From Methylobacterium sp. J-067 (GTDB taxonomy: Bacteria; Pseudomonadota; Alphaproteobacteria; Rhizobiales; Beijerinckiaceae): 58,007 bases of DNA. Made by a program: the position numbers and the translations under genes. A model generated the notes under the pieces. That model worked only from the letters and a program-made list of their open reading frames with translations. It was not told the DNA's origin and did not search any database. Shown piece after piece: positions 1-8,453 of this stretch; the stretch's first letter is position 1, and each line of letters begins with the position of its first letter. The stretch covers positions 1-58,007 of the forward strand of contig NZ_JAKSXZ010000020.1 of NCBI RefSeq assembly GCF_022829465.1, written 5' to 3'.

Positions 1-168
1 GCCAACGAGGCCGTCGGCAACGTCAAGCAGGGCGTGGGCAACGTGACCGGCAACGACAAGCTCGTGGCCGAGGGCAAGGCGCAGGAGCTGAAGGGCGAGA
101 CGCAGAAGACCGTCGGCGACGTCAAGGACGGCGCCAAGAACCTCGCCGACAAGATCACCGGCCGCTGA
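1..168 (+). CDS. CsbD family stress protein (5' end missing)
   Basis: The window opens inside this gene. The frame is open from base 1 and ends at TGA 166-168, giving 55 residues. They are hydrophilic and repetitive ([39 protein letters not shown]), which is the pattern of the small CsbD-like proteins. These are about 60-70 residues long, so only a short N-terminal piece is missing. The family is induced by general stress in many bacteria and has no known catalytic activity. The promoter lies outside the window. Confidence 0.85.
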   Translation, partial: ANEAVGNVKQGVGNVTGNDKLVAEGKAQELKGETQKTVGDVKDGAKNLADKITGR

Positions 169-238
169 AAGTCCGGACCGGCGGCGGGGCCTACCGGCTC
201 CGCCGCGCCGTCATTCTTCCACGGCGAAGGAGCATAGG

Positions 239-700
239 ATGAGCAAGGGATATCCCTCGATGACCGCTCTGCTGGGCCTCTTGGCCGTGGCAGGCTTCCA
301 GAACCGCGACAAGATCGCGGAATGGCTCGGGCATCATTCGACCGAGCCGCAGCGCCAGGTGCCGCCCCCGGTGCGCGATTCCCATGCCCCGTCCAACCTG
401 TCGAGCATCCTCGGCGGCGTGGGGTCGGCGGGCGTCGGCGGGCTGATCGCCAGCGGGCTCAGCGAACTGGTGGATCATTTCACCAAGAGCGGCCACGGCG
501 AGGCCGCCAACTCCTGGGTCAACCACGGCCCGAACCACGACATCCCCGAAGCGGAACTGGAGCGCGTCATCGGCCCGGAGACGCTGGATCATCTGACCCG
601 CCAGACCGGCCTGAGCCGCGCCGCGCTGCTCTCGCGCCTCTCGCGGGAACTGCCTTCGGCCATCGACCGCTACTCGCCGGACGGCCGCCTGCCGGTCTGA
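239..700 (+). CDS. YidB-like DUF937 family protein
   Basis: This 153-residue protein begins at ATG 239 behind GAAGGAG. A hydrophobic, glycine-rich N-terminal half (residues 8-20 and about 57-75) is followed by the family C-terminal block with [31 protein letters not shown] and LSRLSRELP. That block identifies the YidB/DUF937 family, whose molecular role is unknown. It lies 70 bp after the csbD-like gene on the same strand, so cotranscription is possible. Confidence 0.8.
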   Translation: MSKGYPSMTALLGLLAVAGFQNRDKIAEWLGHHSTEPQRQVPPPVRDSHAPSNLSSILGGVGSAGVGGLIASGLSELVDHFTKSGHGEAANSWVNHGPNHDIPEAELERVIGPETLDHLTRQTGLSRAALLSRLSRELPSAIDRYSPDGRLPV

Positions 701-707
701 CCGGCCG

Positions 708-926
708 CTACTTCGCCAAGGCGCGCGCGACGGCCAACACCTGCCGTCGCGCAGCTTCGTCGGGCAAACGTTCCCACAACTTGAGTAACTCGACGCCGGA
801 CGGTGGACGCGGTGCATCCCGTTCGCCCGCGAAATCGCTAATCGTGCAGCCAAGCACGTCCGCGATCTTCTGAAGTGTTCTTGTCGGCGGAGGTTCAGCT
901 AGTGTGCTGCTCTCTGGGCTTGCCAC
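708..926 (-). CDS. Short XRE-type helix-turn-helix remnant
   Basis: The 72-residue reading frame contains TLQKIADVLGCTISDF, the typical end of an XRE (Cro/CI-like) DNA-binding domain. The first helices of such a domain are absent: the frame starts at GTG and an in-frame TAG lies just upstream. The tail (LLKLWERLPDEAARRQVLAVARAL) resembles the C-terminus of short XRE regulators. It is either a divergent short regulator or a decayed fragment. It ends 8 bp from the convergent DUF937 gene. Confidence 0.45.
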   Translation of the reverse strand: MASPESSTLAEPPPTRTLQKIADVLGCTISDFAGERDAPRPPSGVELLKLWERLPDEAARRQVLAVARALAK

Positions 927-1263
927 GGCCTAACCTTCCGGTAACCTCATCTGCGAAGAATATACCGACTTCGCGTCACCACAAAGTTATGTGTTGTCAC
1001 TGGTACAATAGTACCTGCTCCGGTTCGAACGAACTGGCGCGGCGTTCGCGCCGCACTGGGCTCACAACGGTCGCATTTCGGCGCTAGCGGTTGCATCCGT
1101 CACGGCTGGCCAGACGGCAGGACGGTAGCCCTCGATCGGTTCGCCAATCATCCCCACCGGTTGCGTCTGGGATGATGAATGGAGCGAAAATTGCACCGGT
1201 CCCTACCGAAGTGTTAAGGCCAAGCTCAGTAGTTTCCGCCGCAAGGGGCACCCGCGCAAAGCC
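927..1263. other. Gene-free AT-richer spacer with small inverted repeat
   Basis: This 337-bp stretch separates the XRE remnant from the lipoprotein gene. It is clearly more AT-rich than its surroundings, especially at 930-1015. It holds the perfect inverted repeat GGTAC-AATA-GTACC (1002-1015), which could be an operator. The reading frame at 875-1087 shows no family features and I do not accept it as a gene. The promoters of both flanking genes should lie here, but no confident -35/-10 pair was found. Confidence 0.4.
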
Positions 1264-1755
1264 ATGAGAATGACGCTTATCGCCGTCGCCGGTCTTGCCC
1301 TGGCGACCGGAGGCTGTTCGCTGCGCTCGCCGACAGGCTCCAGCACCTACAGCTCCCTTCAGCCGGATGTGACCGCCGCGAGCGTGGCCACACCCGAGGC
1401 GGCGCGGGTCGCCGCGCTCCCGCCCGATTTCGAAGAGGTCCCCGCCCGGATGCCGGGCGATCCCACGCGGTCGATCCCCGAGGGTGGCGCCGCGCATGTG
1501 AACCCCCTCTCCGCGCTGAGCGAATCGGCGCGGGCGCGCGATCACTGGGAAAAGCTGAAACCCGGCACTGCCAAGGCACATGTGCCGGTCATCGGTGCCG
1601 CATCCAGCACCGGGAGCCTCGGGGAGCCCAACACGCCGGCCGCCGCCTCGGCCCAAGCGCCGGCGAGCGGCGCAAACTACGACCGGGAGGCCGCCATGCA
1701 AAACCTGATCAAGGGCGGCAAGATAGCAGCCTCGCCGATCTGCAACGGCTGCTGA
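1264..1755 (+). CDS. Predicted outer-membrane or periplasmic lipoprotein
   Basis: The 163-residue product starts with a signal peptide (MRMTLIAVAGLALATGGCS) whose lipobox places the lipidated cysteine at residue 18. The mature part is rich in Ala, Pro, Ser and Gly with no recognised domain, and ends in NGCC-like CNGC. I recognise no family. The start is the first ATG before the signal sequence, and no strong ribosome site precedes it. Confidence 0.75.
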   Translation: MRMTLIAVAGLALATGGCSLRSPTGSSTYSSLQPDVTAASVATPEAARVAALPPDFEEVPARMPGDPTRSIPEGGAAHVNPLSALSESARARDHWEKLKPGTAKAHVPVIGAASSTGSLGEPNTPAAASAQAPASGANYDREAAMQNLIKGGKIAASPICNGC

Positions 1756-1899
1756 ACGGGAAGCACCGGCAAGTGGAGTTGCGTCCTTTGCTGATGTCCC
1801 CACGCACGCTCATGCATAATAAATCCAACTTGAGTTGTGCGGCGCTCTGACACATCATGTAAGGGGAATTTCGAACATCAACAAACGACCGAGGATGCG

Positions 1900-2316
1900 A
1901 TGGAGCAGGGCTCCGCTTACATTGATATGGCCAGCGACGTCGTCGTCGCCTACGTCGCCCACAACCATGTCGCCATCGCCGACTTGCCGGCCCTGATCGG
2001 CAAGGTTCACGCAGCCCTCGTGGCCTTGGCCGAGGGCCACGCCTCCCCGGTGGAGGAGCCGGCGCCCGCGATCACCGCGGCGCAGATCCGCAAGTCGGTC
2101 CAGCACGACCGGCTCATCAGCTTCATCGACGGCCGGTCCTACAAGACCCTCAAGCGCCATCTCACGGCGAACGGCCTGACGCCGGAGACCTACCGCGAGC
2201 GATTTGGCCTGCCGGCCGACTATCCCATGGTGGCGGCGGCCTACAGCGAGCGGCGGTCGAGCCTCGCCAAGGCGAACGGCCTCGGGTCGCCGAGCGCCAC
2301 GCGCCTCGCCTCCTGA
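1900..2316 (+). CDS. MucR/Ros family transcriptional regulator (zinc ligands missing)
   Basis: The 138-residue protein is a DNA-binding regulator of the alphaproteobacterial MucR/Ros family, which controls exopolysaccharide, motility and cell-cycle genes. The core is SVQHDRLISFIDGRSYKTLK followed by RHLTANGLTPETYRERFGLP (about residues 68-106). In Ros the zinc ligands are C-x2-C and two histidines. Here both cysteine positions are Ser and Asp and the second His is lost, so zinc binding is unlikely; zinc-free members of the family exist. ATG 1900 fits the usual N-terminus. An upstream in-frame ATG at 1837 would add 21 unusual residues. Confidence 0.85.
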   Translation: MEQGSAYIDMASDVVVAYVAHNHVAIADLPALIGKVHAALVALAEGHASPVEEPAPAITAAQIRKSVQHDRLISFIDGRSYKTLKRHLTANGLTPETYRERFGLPADYPMVAAAYSERRSSLAKANGLGSPSATRLAS

Positions 2317-2343
2317 TGCGAACGCGACTCCTGATCTCCGCGA

Positions 2344-2994
2344 TCAGGGGTCCTTTCGCGCACCCCGCGCCACCTCGATCATCTCGTCGTCGGGCAGCGG
2401 ACGCTGCAGCGTCATCGCCTCGGCAGTCGGCGCTTCGAGCCACGCCGCCCATTCCTCCGGCTTCGTCAGCAGGACCGGCATCGCCTTCGGATGCACCGGT
2501 CCGACGACGCCGTTCGCCTCCGTCGTGAGGAACGAGAACAGCCGGTGCTCCTCCTCGGCCCGGTCGGGATTTTCGGCCTTGGTGCCGCGTACCCCCGTCC
2601 AGGGGCGCCAGATGCCGGCGAAGGCGAAGGGCGGACGCTCCTCGTCGAGGGCGAACCAGACGGGCGTCTTGCGCGGCTTGGTGTCGGCGTATTCCGAGAA
2701 GGCGGTCACGGGCACGAGGCAACGGAAGGCCGGCTTGAGCCAGGGCCGCCAATGCGGCGACGCCACGTTGCGCACGTTCGTGACGGGCCGCTCCCCGAAC
2801 GCCTTCGGGCCAGGAATGCCCCAGCGCATCATGGTGAGGGTACGACCGCCCTCCCCCGCCACGACGACCGGCGCCATTTGGTCGGGGAAGATCGCAGGCA
2901 GTTCCGGCATGTTGCCGGTCTCATCGTGCTCCGCGCCGAAGTAGGCGCGCAGGGCCGCAGGACCCTGCCGGCCGAGACTATAGAGATTGCACAT
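2344..2994 (-). CDS. yedK: SRAP/SOS response-associated peptidase (YedK/HMCES family)
   Basis: SRAP proteins crosslink covalently through Cys2 to abasic sites in single-stranded DNA and so protect replication forks. The product starting at ATG 2994 begins MCNLYS, placing the essential cysteine directly after the initiator Met. The upstream start at 3021 would bury it, so 2994 is preferred. Also visible are NVRNVASPHWRPWL, the active-site Glu in AFSEYA and the conserved His in VHPKAMPVLL. At 216 residues the length is normal. Confidence 0.9.
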   Translation of the reverse strand: MCNLYSLGRQGPAALRAYFGAEHDETGNMPELPAIFPDQMAPVVVAGEGGRTLTMMRWGIPGPKAFGERPVTNVRNVASPHWRPWLKPAFRCLVPVTAFSEYADTKPRKTPVWFALDEERPPFAFAGIWRPWTGVRGTKAENPDRAEEEHRLFSFLTTEANGVVGPVHPKAMPVLLTKPEEWAAWLEAPTAEAMTLQRPLPDDEMIEVARGARKDP

Positions 2995-3059
2995 AGCTCC
3001 CCGCTCGCTTGCGACAGCCATACGGCATCGCGTGCGCGGCGTTGACCGGAAAAGCGGTC

Positions 3060-3293
3060 TTAGTGGACCGAGACCAACTGCGTCGCGTAGGCCACGACCG
3101 TCTGCGTCACCGGCAGGTCGTAGGCGTAGACGCGGCCAGCCAGGATCGCGAGGGCGAGGCTCCAGAACACCGCCCCGCCGATCCGCCGCGCGGTCCGGTC
3201 GCCGGCATTGCTCGTGCAGGCGGACGCGACGCCCTCGGTGACGGGCTCACCGAACGGGTCGAAGGCGGTCTCGGCCTGAGAGGAAGTCGCCAT
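3060..3293 (-). CDS. Small single-pass membrane protein, unknown
   Basis: The 77-residue frame (ATG 3293; an alternative ATG at 3311 adds six residues) has a soluble, acidic N-terminal third and one hydrophobic helix (GGAVFWSLALAILAGRVYAY). The tail is short. No family is recognised. It lies between the SRAP gene (same strand) and the divergent YeiH gene. Ribosome sites at both candidate starts are weak. Confidence 0.5.
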   Translation of the reverse strand: MATSSQAETAFDPFGEPVTEGVASACTSNAGDRTARRIGGAVFWSLALAILAGRVYAYDLPVTQTVVAYATQLVSVH

Positions 3294-3371
3294 GGCGGAC
3301 GTGCTGCGCATGTTGTGAAATGTCGCGCTCGGACCCCTTTCGTGCAATGGAGCCGTCTTCCGAACTTGCGG

Positions 3372-3400
3372 CGCTTGAGAGAGTGTCCTTCTCTCAAGCG
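3372..3400. promoter_or_regulatory. Perfect 11-bp inverted repeat upstream of the YeiH gene
   Basis: CGCTTGAGAGA and its exact reverse complement TCTCTCAAGCG flank a 7-bp spacer (GTGTCCT). The element lies 46 bp upstream of the YeiH GTG start and about 80 bp from the divergent small gene. It has no T-run, so an operator or a leader hairpin is more likely than a terminator. The binding protein is unknown. Confidence 0.5.
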
Positions 3401-3446
3401 GGCGCCGGACGACCATTTTCTTTTCCGGAGGCTGGGAAGGCAGATC

Positions 3447-4520
3447 GTGAGTTCGCAAGCATCCTCGCAGACGCCCGCGCAGGGCGAGGCCGTCCGGTCC
3501 CCTTCGATCCTGCCCGGCATCGGCGTATGCCTCGCCATCACCCTCATCGCCGTGTCGGGACAAGCGATGGAAGAAAGGATCTTCTCCCATCCCTACGTCG
3601 AGGCCCTGGTCCTCGCGATCCTCCTCGGCATCGCCGTCCGCACCCTCTGGACGCCCGGCGCGCGCTTCCGCACCGGCATCGCCTTCTCGGCCAAGCAATT
3701 GCTGGAAGTGGCCGTCACCCTGCTCGGCGCCTCGTTGAGCCTCGGGGCGATCCTCGCCTCCGGCCCGGCGTTGATCGCCGGCATCGTCGGCACCGTCGCC
3801 ATCGGCATCACCGCGAGCTACGGCATCTGCCGGCTCCTCGGCCTGCCCGCACGGATGGCGATCCTCGTGGCCTGCGGCAACGCCATCTGCGGCAACTCGG
3901 CCATCGCCGCCGTCGCCCCGGTGATCGGCGCCGAGCCGAAGGACATCGCGGCCTCCATCGCGTTCACCGCCGTGCTCGGCGTGCTGATGGTGCTCGGCCT
4001 GCCGCTCTTCGTGCCCCTCGCCGGCATGAGCGACAACCAATACGGCGTGCTCGCCGGCCTCACCGTCTATGCGGTGCCGCAGGTGCTGGCCGCCACCGTG
4101 CCGGTGAGCCTCCTCGCCACCCAGGTCGGCACCCTTGTGAAGCTCGTGCGCGTGCTGATGCTCGGCCCCGTCGTGGTCGCCTTCTCGCTCATCGCCCCGC
4201 GCCTGCCCGCCGAGGATGGCGGCGTGGTGCCGCGCAAGGGCGGCAGGCTCGGCTTCACCAAGCTGGTGCCGTGGTTCATCCTCGGCTTCCTCGTCCTCGC
4301 CTCCCTGCGCTCCCTCGGTCTCATCCCGGATGCGGCGGTGAAGCCGCTCACCCAGTTCGCGGGCTTCCTCACCGTGATCTCCATGGCGGCCCTTGGGCTC
4401 GGTGTGGATGTCCGCGTCCTCGCCCGCGTCGGCGGCCGGGTGACGCTGGCGGTGACGGGCTCCCTCGCGGTCTTGGTCGCCATCAGCCTTGCGCTGATCC
4501 GCTTCCTCGGTATCGCCTGA
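3447..4520 (+). CDS. YeiH family inner-membrane protein (putative sulfate exporter)
   Basis: This 357-residue, very hydrophobic protein has about ten transmembrane helices spread over its whole length. The conserved family segment ACGNAICGNSAIAAVAPVI and the later PQVLAATVPVS and AALGLGVDVR blocks match the YeiH/UPF0324 family. Members are annotated as putative sulfate exporters; direct functional evidence is thin. GTG 3447 is chosen because GGAAGG lies six bases upstream and the length then matches the family. The open frame further upstream reads through the divergent promoter region. Confidence 0.85.
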   Translation: MSSQASSQTPAQGEAVRSPSILPGIGVCLAITLIAVSGQAMEERIFSHPYVEALVLAILLGIAVRTLWTPGARFRTGIAFSAKQLLEVAVTLLGASLSLGAILASGPALIAGIVGTVAIGITASYGICRLLGLPARMAILVACGNAICGNSAIAAVAPVIGAEPKDIAASIAFTAVLGVLMVLGLPLFVPLAGMSDNQYGVLAGLTVYAVPQVLAATVPVSLLATQVGTLVKLVRVLMLGPVVVAFSLIAPRLPAEDGGVVPRKGGRLGFTKLVPWFILGFLVLASLRSLGLIPDAAVKPLTQFAGFLTVISMAALGLGVDVRVLARVGGRVTLAVTGSLAVLVAISLALIRFLGIA

Positions 4521-4578
4521 GGCGCGAAGCCGCTCGGAGCGTTCGCGGCCTGCGTGTGAGGCTTTCGCGCCCTTGCGC

Positions 4579-4620
4579 GCGGCTTACGCCTTGGTCATAG
4601 GCCCCCCTATGCGGCTTACG
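4579..4620. repeat. Paired direct repeat enclosing an inverted repeat
   Basis: GCGGCTTACG occurs at 4579-4588 and again at 4611-4620. Between them lies the inverted repeat CATAG-GCCCCC-CTATG (4596-4611). The arrangement sits 56 bp upstream of the hybrid kinase start and may be an operator. It is not terminator-like. Confidence 0.3.
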
Positions 4621-4675
4621 ATGCCAGGATCCATCTTTCCGCCGTTGTGGATGCCCTCCGCGCGGGACGAATCCG

Positions 4676-7600
4676 TTGTCTGATCCCCTCGCCTTCCTCG
4701 CCGGCGGCGGCGAGGCTACGCGGATGATCCGCGAGCGGGACTGGACCGGCCATCCCCTTGGCCCCCCGCAGACCTGGCCGCCGGAACTGCGCACGGCGCT
4801 CAGCCTCGTGCTGAACTCGCCCGAGAGCATGATCCTGGCTTGGGGGCCGGACCTCATCTTCTTCTTCAACGAGACGTACTTCCCGCTCCTCGGGCCGCGC
4901 CTGCCCTGGGCGATGGGCGAGCGGTTCGACAAGGTCTGGGCGGACGGCTGGGATCAGGCGAAGCCGATCATCGACGACGCGTTCGCCGGCCGCTCCACCC
5001 GCTTCAACGACCTACCCTGGACCCTCGACACGGATCGCGGCGACGCGATGACGTGGTGGAGCTTCTCCTACTCGCGCATCCTTGATGCGGACGGGCAGAT
5101 CGCCGGCCTGTTCATCCTCACCAACGAGACCACGGAGCGCGTGAAGGCCGAGCGCCGCCAGCGCGACTTCGAGGATGCCCTGCGCGCCGAGCGCGACCGG
5201 GCGCACGACGTGCTCGACAACATGGGCGAGGCCTTCGCCCTCCTCGGCCGCGACATGACCATCGCGGACATCAATGCCGAGGGCCTGCGGATGGATGGGC
5301 GCGGCCCCGACGAGATCATCGGGCGGCCCTACCGCGAGGCCTATCCGGACGCGGACCCCGTCCTCGAAACGGCCTACCTGAAGGCCCTGCGCGACGGGGA
5401 GCCCTTCACGATGGAGCACGCCGCCTCGGCCGGCGACGGGCGCATCACCTGGATCGACATCCGCGCCTATCCGGTGGGCGACGGGCTCGCCCTGTTCTAC
5501 CGCGACATCACCGCCCGCGTGGCGCAGCAGGAGCGGCTGCGGGCGAGCGAGGCTTTGGCGCGGGAGAATGCCGACCGGGTTCAGATCGCCCTCTCGGCGG
5601 GGGCGATCATCGGAACGTGGTTCTGGGACCTGACCGCCGACCGCTTCACCGTGGACGAGGGCTTCGCCCGCAGCTTCGGGCTGGACCCCGGCCTCGGGCG
5701 GACCGGCCTGAGCCTCGCGCAGGTGGTGGACACCGTCCATCCCGACGACAAGCCGGCGCTTGCGGACGCCATCGAGGAGGCCATCGCGCGGGGCGGCAGC
5801 TACGCGCACCAGTATCGCGTCCGCCGCGCGGATGGGAACTACTATTGGCTGGAGGCTAACGGCCGGGTCGATTGCGCGCCGGACGGCAGGCCCCTCGCCT
5901 TCCCCGGCGTGCTGATCGACCTCGATGAACGCCGCACCCTCGTGCAGGAGCGCGACCGGGTGCGCGCGGCCCTGCGCGAGCAGGCCTTCGAGTTCGAGGT
6001 CCTGGCCGACAATATCCCGATCCTGTGCTGGATGAGCCGGGCGGACGGGCATGTCCATTGGTGCAGCCGCCGCTGGTACGACTACACCGGCGCGGAGCCG
6101 GGCTCCCTCCTCGGCTGGGGCTGGACCGTTGCGCACGACCCCACGATCCTGCCGGAGGTGCTGAGCCGCTGGAACCGCTCCCTCTCGACGGGGGAGCCGT
6201 TCGAGATGACCTTTCCCCTGCGGGGCCGGGACGGCACGTTCCGCCCCTTCCTCACGCGCATGGTGCCGATCCGCAACGCCGACGGCTCCATCGAGCGGTG
6301 GTTCGCCACGAACACCGACGTCGCCGAACTGCGCGCCGCCGAACAGGCGTTGCGCGACCTCAACGCGACGCTGGAACAGCAGATCGCGGAGCGCACCGCC
6401 GAGCGCGACCAGATTTGGAGAGCCTCGACCGACCTGCTCTGCGTCGCCAATTTCGAGGGCTATATCGTCAGCCTCAACCCCGCCTGGGCGGCGACGCTGG
6501 GCTGGTCCGCCGAGGAATTGACCGCCCGCCCCTTCCTCGACTTCGTCCACCCGGACGACAAGGAGACGACGCGCAACGCCGCCGGGGGCCTCACGCGCGG
6601 CGCACCGCAACTCGCCTTCGAGAACCGCTACCGCCACCGCGACGGCAGCTATCGCTGGCTGTCGTGGAACGCCGTCTCCAAGGACGGGAAGATCTATTCG
6701 ACGGTGCGCGACGTCACCGTGATGAAGGAGCAGGCCGAGGCGCTGGCCAACGCCGAGGACGCCCTGCGGCAGGCGCAGAAGATGGAGGCGGTCGGCCAGC
6801 TGACCGGCGGCGTCGCCCACGACTTCAACAACCTGCTGACGATCATCCGCTCGTCGGTCGACTTCCTCCGCCGGCCGAACCTGCCGGAGGAGCGGCGCAT
6901 CCGCTACATGGACGCGATGTCCGAAACGGTGGACCGGGCCGCCAAGCTCACCGGGCAGCTTCTCGCCTTCGCCCGGCGGCAGGCGCTCAAGCCCGAGGTG
7001 TTCGATGTCGGGGCACGCCTCGACGAGGTCGCGGACATGCTCAATTCCGTGACGGGCGCCCGCATCCGGGTGCGCACCGAGCAGCCCGACACGCGCTGCC
7101 ACGTCCGCGCCGATGCGAGCCAGTTCGAGACCGCCCTCGTCAACATGGCCGTGAACGCCCGCGACGCCATGCGCGGCGAGGGCGAGATGGTGATCCGCAT
7201 CGCGCGCGGCCAATACCTGCCGCCGATCCGCGGCCATGCCGGGGCGCCCGGCCCCTTCGTCGCCGTCTCCGTGGTCGATGAGGGCTGCGGCATCCCGCAG
7301 GAGCATCTGTCCCGTATCTTCGAGCCGTTCTTCACCACGAAGGAGGTCGGCCGGGGCACGGGGCTGGGCCTGAGCCAGGTGATCGGCTTCGCTAAGCAAT
7401 CGGGCGGCGACGTGGACGTAACGAGCGCCCTCGGCCAGGGCACCGTCTTCACCCTCTACCTGCCCGAAGCGGAGGCGACCCCGCACGCGAAACCGGAGGC
7501 GGTCGTCGATGCGCCGGAGCCGGAGGAGCGCAGCCTCTGCGTGCTGGTGGTGGAGGACAACCTTGAGGTCGGGCGCTTCTGCACCCAGATCCTGGAAGAT

Positions 7601-7915
7601 CTCGGCCACTCGACCGTCTGGGCGCATAACGCCGAGGAGGCCCTGGAAGAGATCGAACGGGTGCCGTTCCGGTTCGAAGCGGTGTTCTCCGACGTAGTGA
7701 TGCCGGGCATGGGCGGGATCGAGCTCGCGAAGCGCTTGCGGGCGAGCCACCCGGACCTGCCGGTGATCCTCACCTCCGGCTACAGCGACGTGCTGGCCCG
7801 CGAGGACGATCACGGGTTCGATCTGGTGCGCAAACCCTATTCCGCCGAGCAGGTGGCGGGGGCCTTCCGCAAGGTGGCACTGAGCGGGCGCCTGCGCCGA
7901 CGCGGACCGGGATAG
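4676..7915 (+). CDS. Multi-PAS hybrid sensor histidine kinase with C-terminal receiver
   Basis: The 1079-residue cytoplasmic kinase has no membrane helix. It carries about five PAS-type sensor domains (roughly residues 20-150, 175-285, 295-425, 435-560 and 575-695). The HisKA domain follows with phospho-acceptor His715 in [13 protein letters not shown]. The ATPase domain shows [18 protein letters not shown] and GTGLGLS, and the receiver domain has Asp1006 in [11 protein letters not shown]. The first domain begins with the [12 protein letters not shown] / [14 protein letters not shown] pattern of this kinase class. The start is TTG 4676, with a GGGA ribosome site; no upstream ATG or GTG is in frame. 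No cognate regulator is adjacent, so phosphotransfer to its own receiver or a distant partner is inferred. Confidence 0.9.
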   Translation: MSDPLAFLAGGGEATRMIRERDWTGHPLGPPQTWPPELRTALSLVLNSPESMILAWGPDLIFFFNETYFPLLGPRLPWAMGERFDKVWADGWDQAKPIIDDAFAGRSTRFNDLPWTLDTDRGDAMTWWSFSYSRILDADGQIAGLFILTNETTERVKAERRQRDFEDALRAERDRAHDVLDNMGEAFALLGRDMTIADINAEGLRMDGRGPDEIIGRPYREAYPDADPVLETAYLKALRDGEPFTMEHAASAGDGRITWIDIRAYPVGDGLALFYRDITARVAQQERLRASEALARENADRVQIALSAGAIIGTWFWDLTADRFTVDEGFARSFGLDPGLGRTGLSLAQVVDTVHPDDKPALADAIEEAIARGGSYAHQYRVRRADGNYYWLEANGRVDCAPDGRPLAFPGVLIDLDERRTLVQERDRVRAALREQAFEFEVLADNIPILCWMSRADGHVHWCSRRWYDYTGAEPGSLLGWGWTVAHDPTILPEVLSRWNRSLSTGEPFEMTFPLRGRDGTFRPFLTRMVPIRNADGSIERWFATNTDVAELRAAEQALRDLNATLEQQIAERTAERDQIWRASTDLLCVANFEGYIVSLNPAWAATLGWSAEELTARPFLDFVHPDDKETTRNAAGGLTRGAPQLAFENRYRHRDGSYRWLSWNAVSKDGKIYSTVRDVTVMKEQAEALANAEDALRQAQKMEAVGQLTGGVAHDFNNLLTIIRSSVDFLRRPNLPEERRIRYMDAMSETVDRAAKLTGQLLAFARRQALKPEVFDVGARLDEVADMLNSVTGARIRVRTEQPDTRCHVRADASQFETALVNMAVNARDAMRGEGEMVIRIARGQYLPPIRGHAGAPGPFVAVSVVDEGCGIPQEHLSRIFEPFFTTKEVGRGTGLGLSQVIGFAKQSGGDVDVTSALGQGTVFTLYLPEAEATPHAKPEAVVDAPEPEERSLCVLVVEDNLEVGRFCTQILEDLGHSTVWAHNAEEALEEIERVPFRFEAVFSDVVMPGMGGIELAKRLRASHPDLPVILTSGYSDVLAREDDHGFDLVRKPYSAEQVAGAFRKVALSGRLRRRGPG

Positions 7916-7937
7916 GACGAGGGCGGGAGGCGGAAGG

Positions 7938-8171
7938 ATGGAACGGCCCGACCCGGACGAGCCCCGCCTGCCCGATAGCCTGACGCGGCACCTCAAGGGG
8001 CCGAAGGGCGCGATCTGGCCGACACCGGAGGATCGCAACCGCCACCGCACGGGCGCGCACCGGCCGCGGATCCCGACCAGAGTGTTCAAGGGTGTCTGGC
8101 TCTGGGCCGCCGCCTACAACCTCATCGGCGCGGCGATCCTTGCCCTGCTATGGGCCAGCATGGGCCGGTAG
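7938..8171 (+). CDS. Small single-pass membrane protein downstream of hybrid kinase
   Basis: The 77-residue protein starts at ATG 7938 behind GGGAGGCGGAAGG, 22 bp after the kinase stop, so it is probably cotranscribed. A charged N-terminal half rich in Pro and Arg is followed by one transmembrane helix (WLWAAAYNLIGAAILALLWA). The family is not recognised. The position suggests an accessory to the kinase, but nothing in the sequence proves this. Confidence 0.7.
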   Translation: MERPDPDEPRLPDSLTRHLKGPKGAIWPTPEDRNRHRTGAHRPRIPTRVFKGVWLWAAAYNLIGAAILALLWASMGR

Positions 8172-8173
8172 CA

Positions 8174-8211
8174 GAAAGGCCCGCCGTGGCAGTTGACCCG
8201 TCCGGCCTTTC
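8174..8211 (+). terminator. Possible terminator hairpin after the kinase operon
   Basis: GAAAGGCC (8174-8181) pairs exactly with GGCCTTTC (8204-8211), directly behind the TAG at 8169-8171. The 22-base loop is long and the downstream run is C-rich rather than T-rich, so termination strength is uncertain. Confidence 0.4.
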
Positions 8212-8301
8212 CCCCTATCTGACGGCATCCCGACGGCGACGTCCGGGCACCTCTCTCGTTCGCTCATGGGAACGGGAGACTGAGCCGCCACAAAGGCTCA
8301 T

Positions 8302-8375
8302 TGGGGGATAGTTTAACGGTAGAACGGTGGACTCTGACTCCTCTAGTCCTGGTTCGAATCCAGGTCCCCCAGCCA
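8302..8375 (+). tRNA. tRNA-Gln (anticodon CUG)
   Basis: The 74-base sequence folds as a cloverleaf. Acceptor TGGGGGA pairs with TCCCCCA. The D arm is GTTT-AACGGTA-GAAC, the anticodon CTG lies at 8334-8336 in loop CTCTGAC, and the T arm is CCTGG-TTCGAAT-CCAGG. The CCA end is encoded. The anticodon stem GTGGA/TCCTC contains a U-U mismatch at positions 28-42, and the other four pairs are intact. The discriminator base is G73, as expected for glutamine. Confidence 0.95.
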
Positions 8376-8402
8376 CCTCTTTTCTGAAAATCTGAAGTCG
8401 AT

Positions 8403-8439
8403 AAAGCCTCAACCGCAGTCATCCTGCGGCCGAGGCTTT
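8403..8439. terminator. Terminator hairpin between tRNA-Gln and the peroxidase gene
   Basis: AAAGCCTC-AA-CCGCAG pairs with CTGCGG-CC-GAGGCTTT around a 5-base loop. This gives 14 paired bases with a 2x2 internal mismatch. The A-run on one side and T-run on the other suit termination in both directions. It lies between the tRNA and the convergent peroxidase stop at 8454. Confidence 0.7.
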
Positions 8440-8453
8440 CGTCGTGTTTGCAA

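Noticed and set aside
191..873. Long open frames on both strands over the DUF937 gene
   Set aside because: Arg/Pro/Ala-rich shadow translations typical of high-GC DNA; the 239-700 frame has the family motif and ribosome site.
875..1087. 70-residue plus-strand frame in the AT-rich spacer
   Set aside because: No ribosome site, no family features, and it overlaps the likely promoter region of the XRE remnant.
1788..1820. TTGCTG/CATAAT as the mucR promoter
   Set aside because: Spacer of 21 bases is too long for a standard promoter; no better pair found.
5012..8089. 1025-residue minus-strand frame opposite the hybrid kinase
   Set aside because: Antisense frame kept open by codon bias; the plus strand encodes all the kinase motifs.
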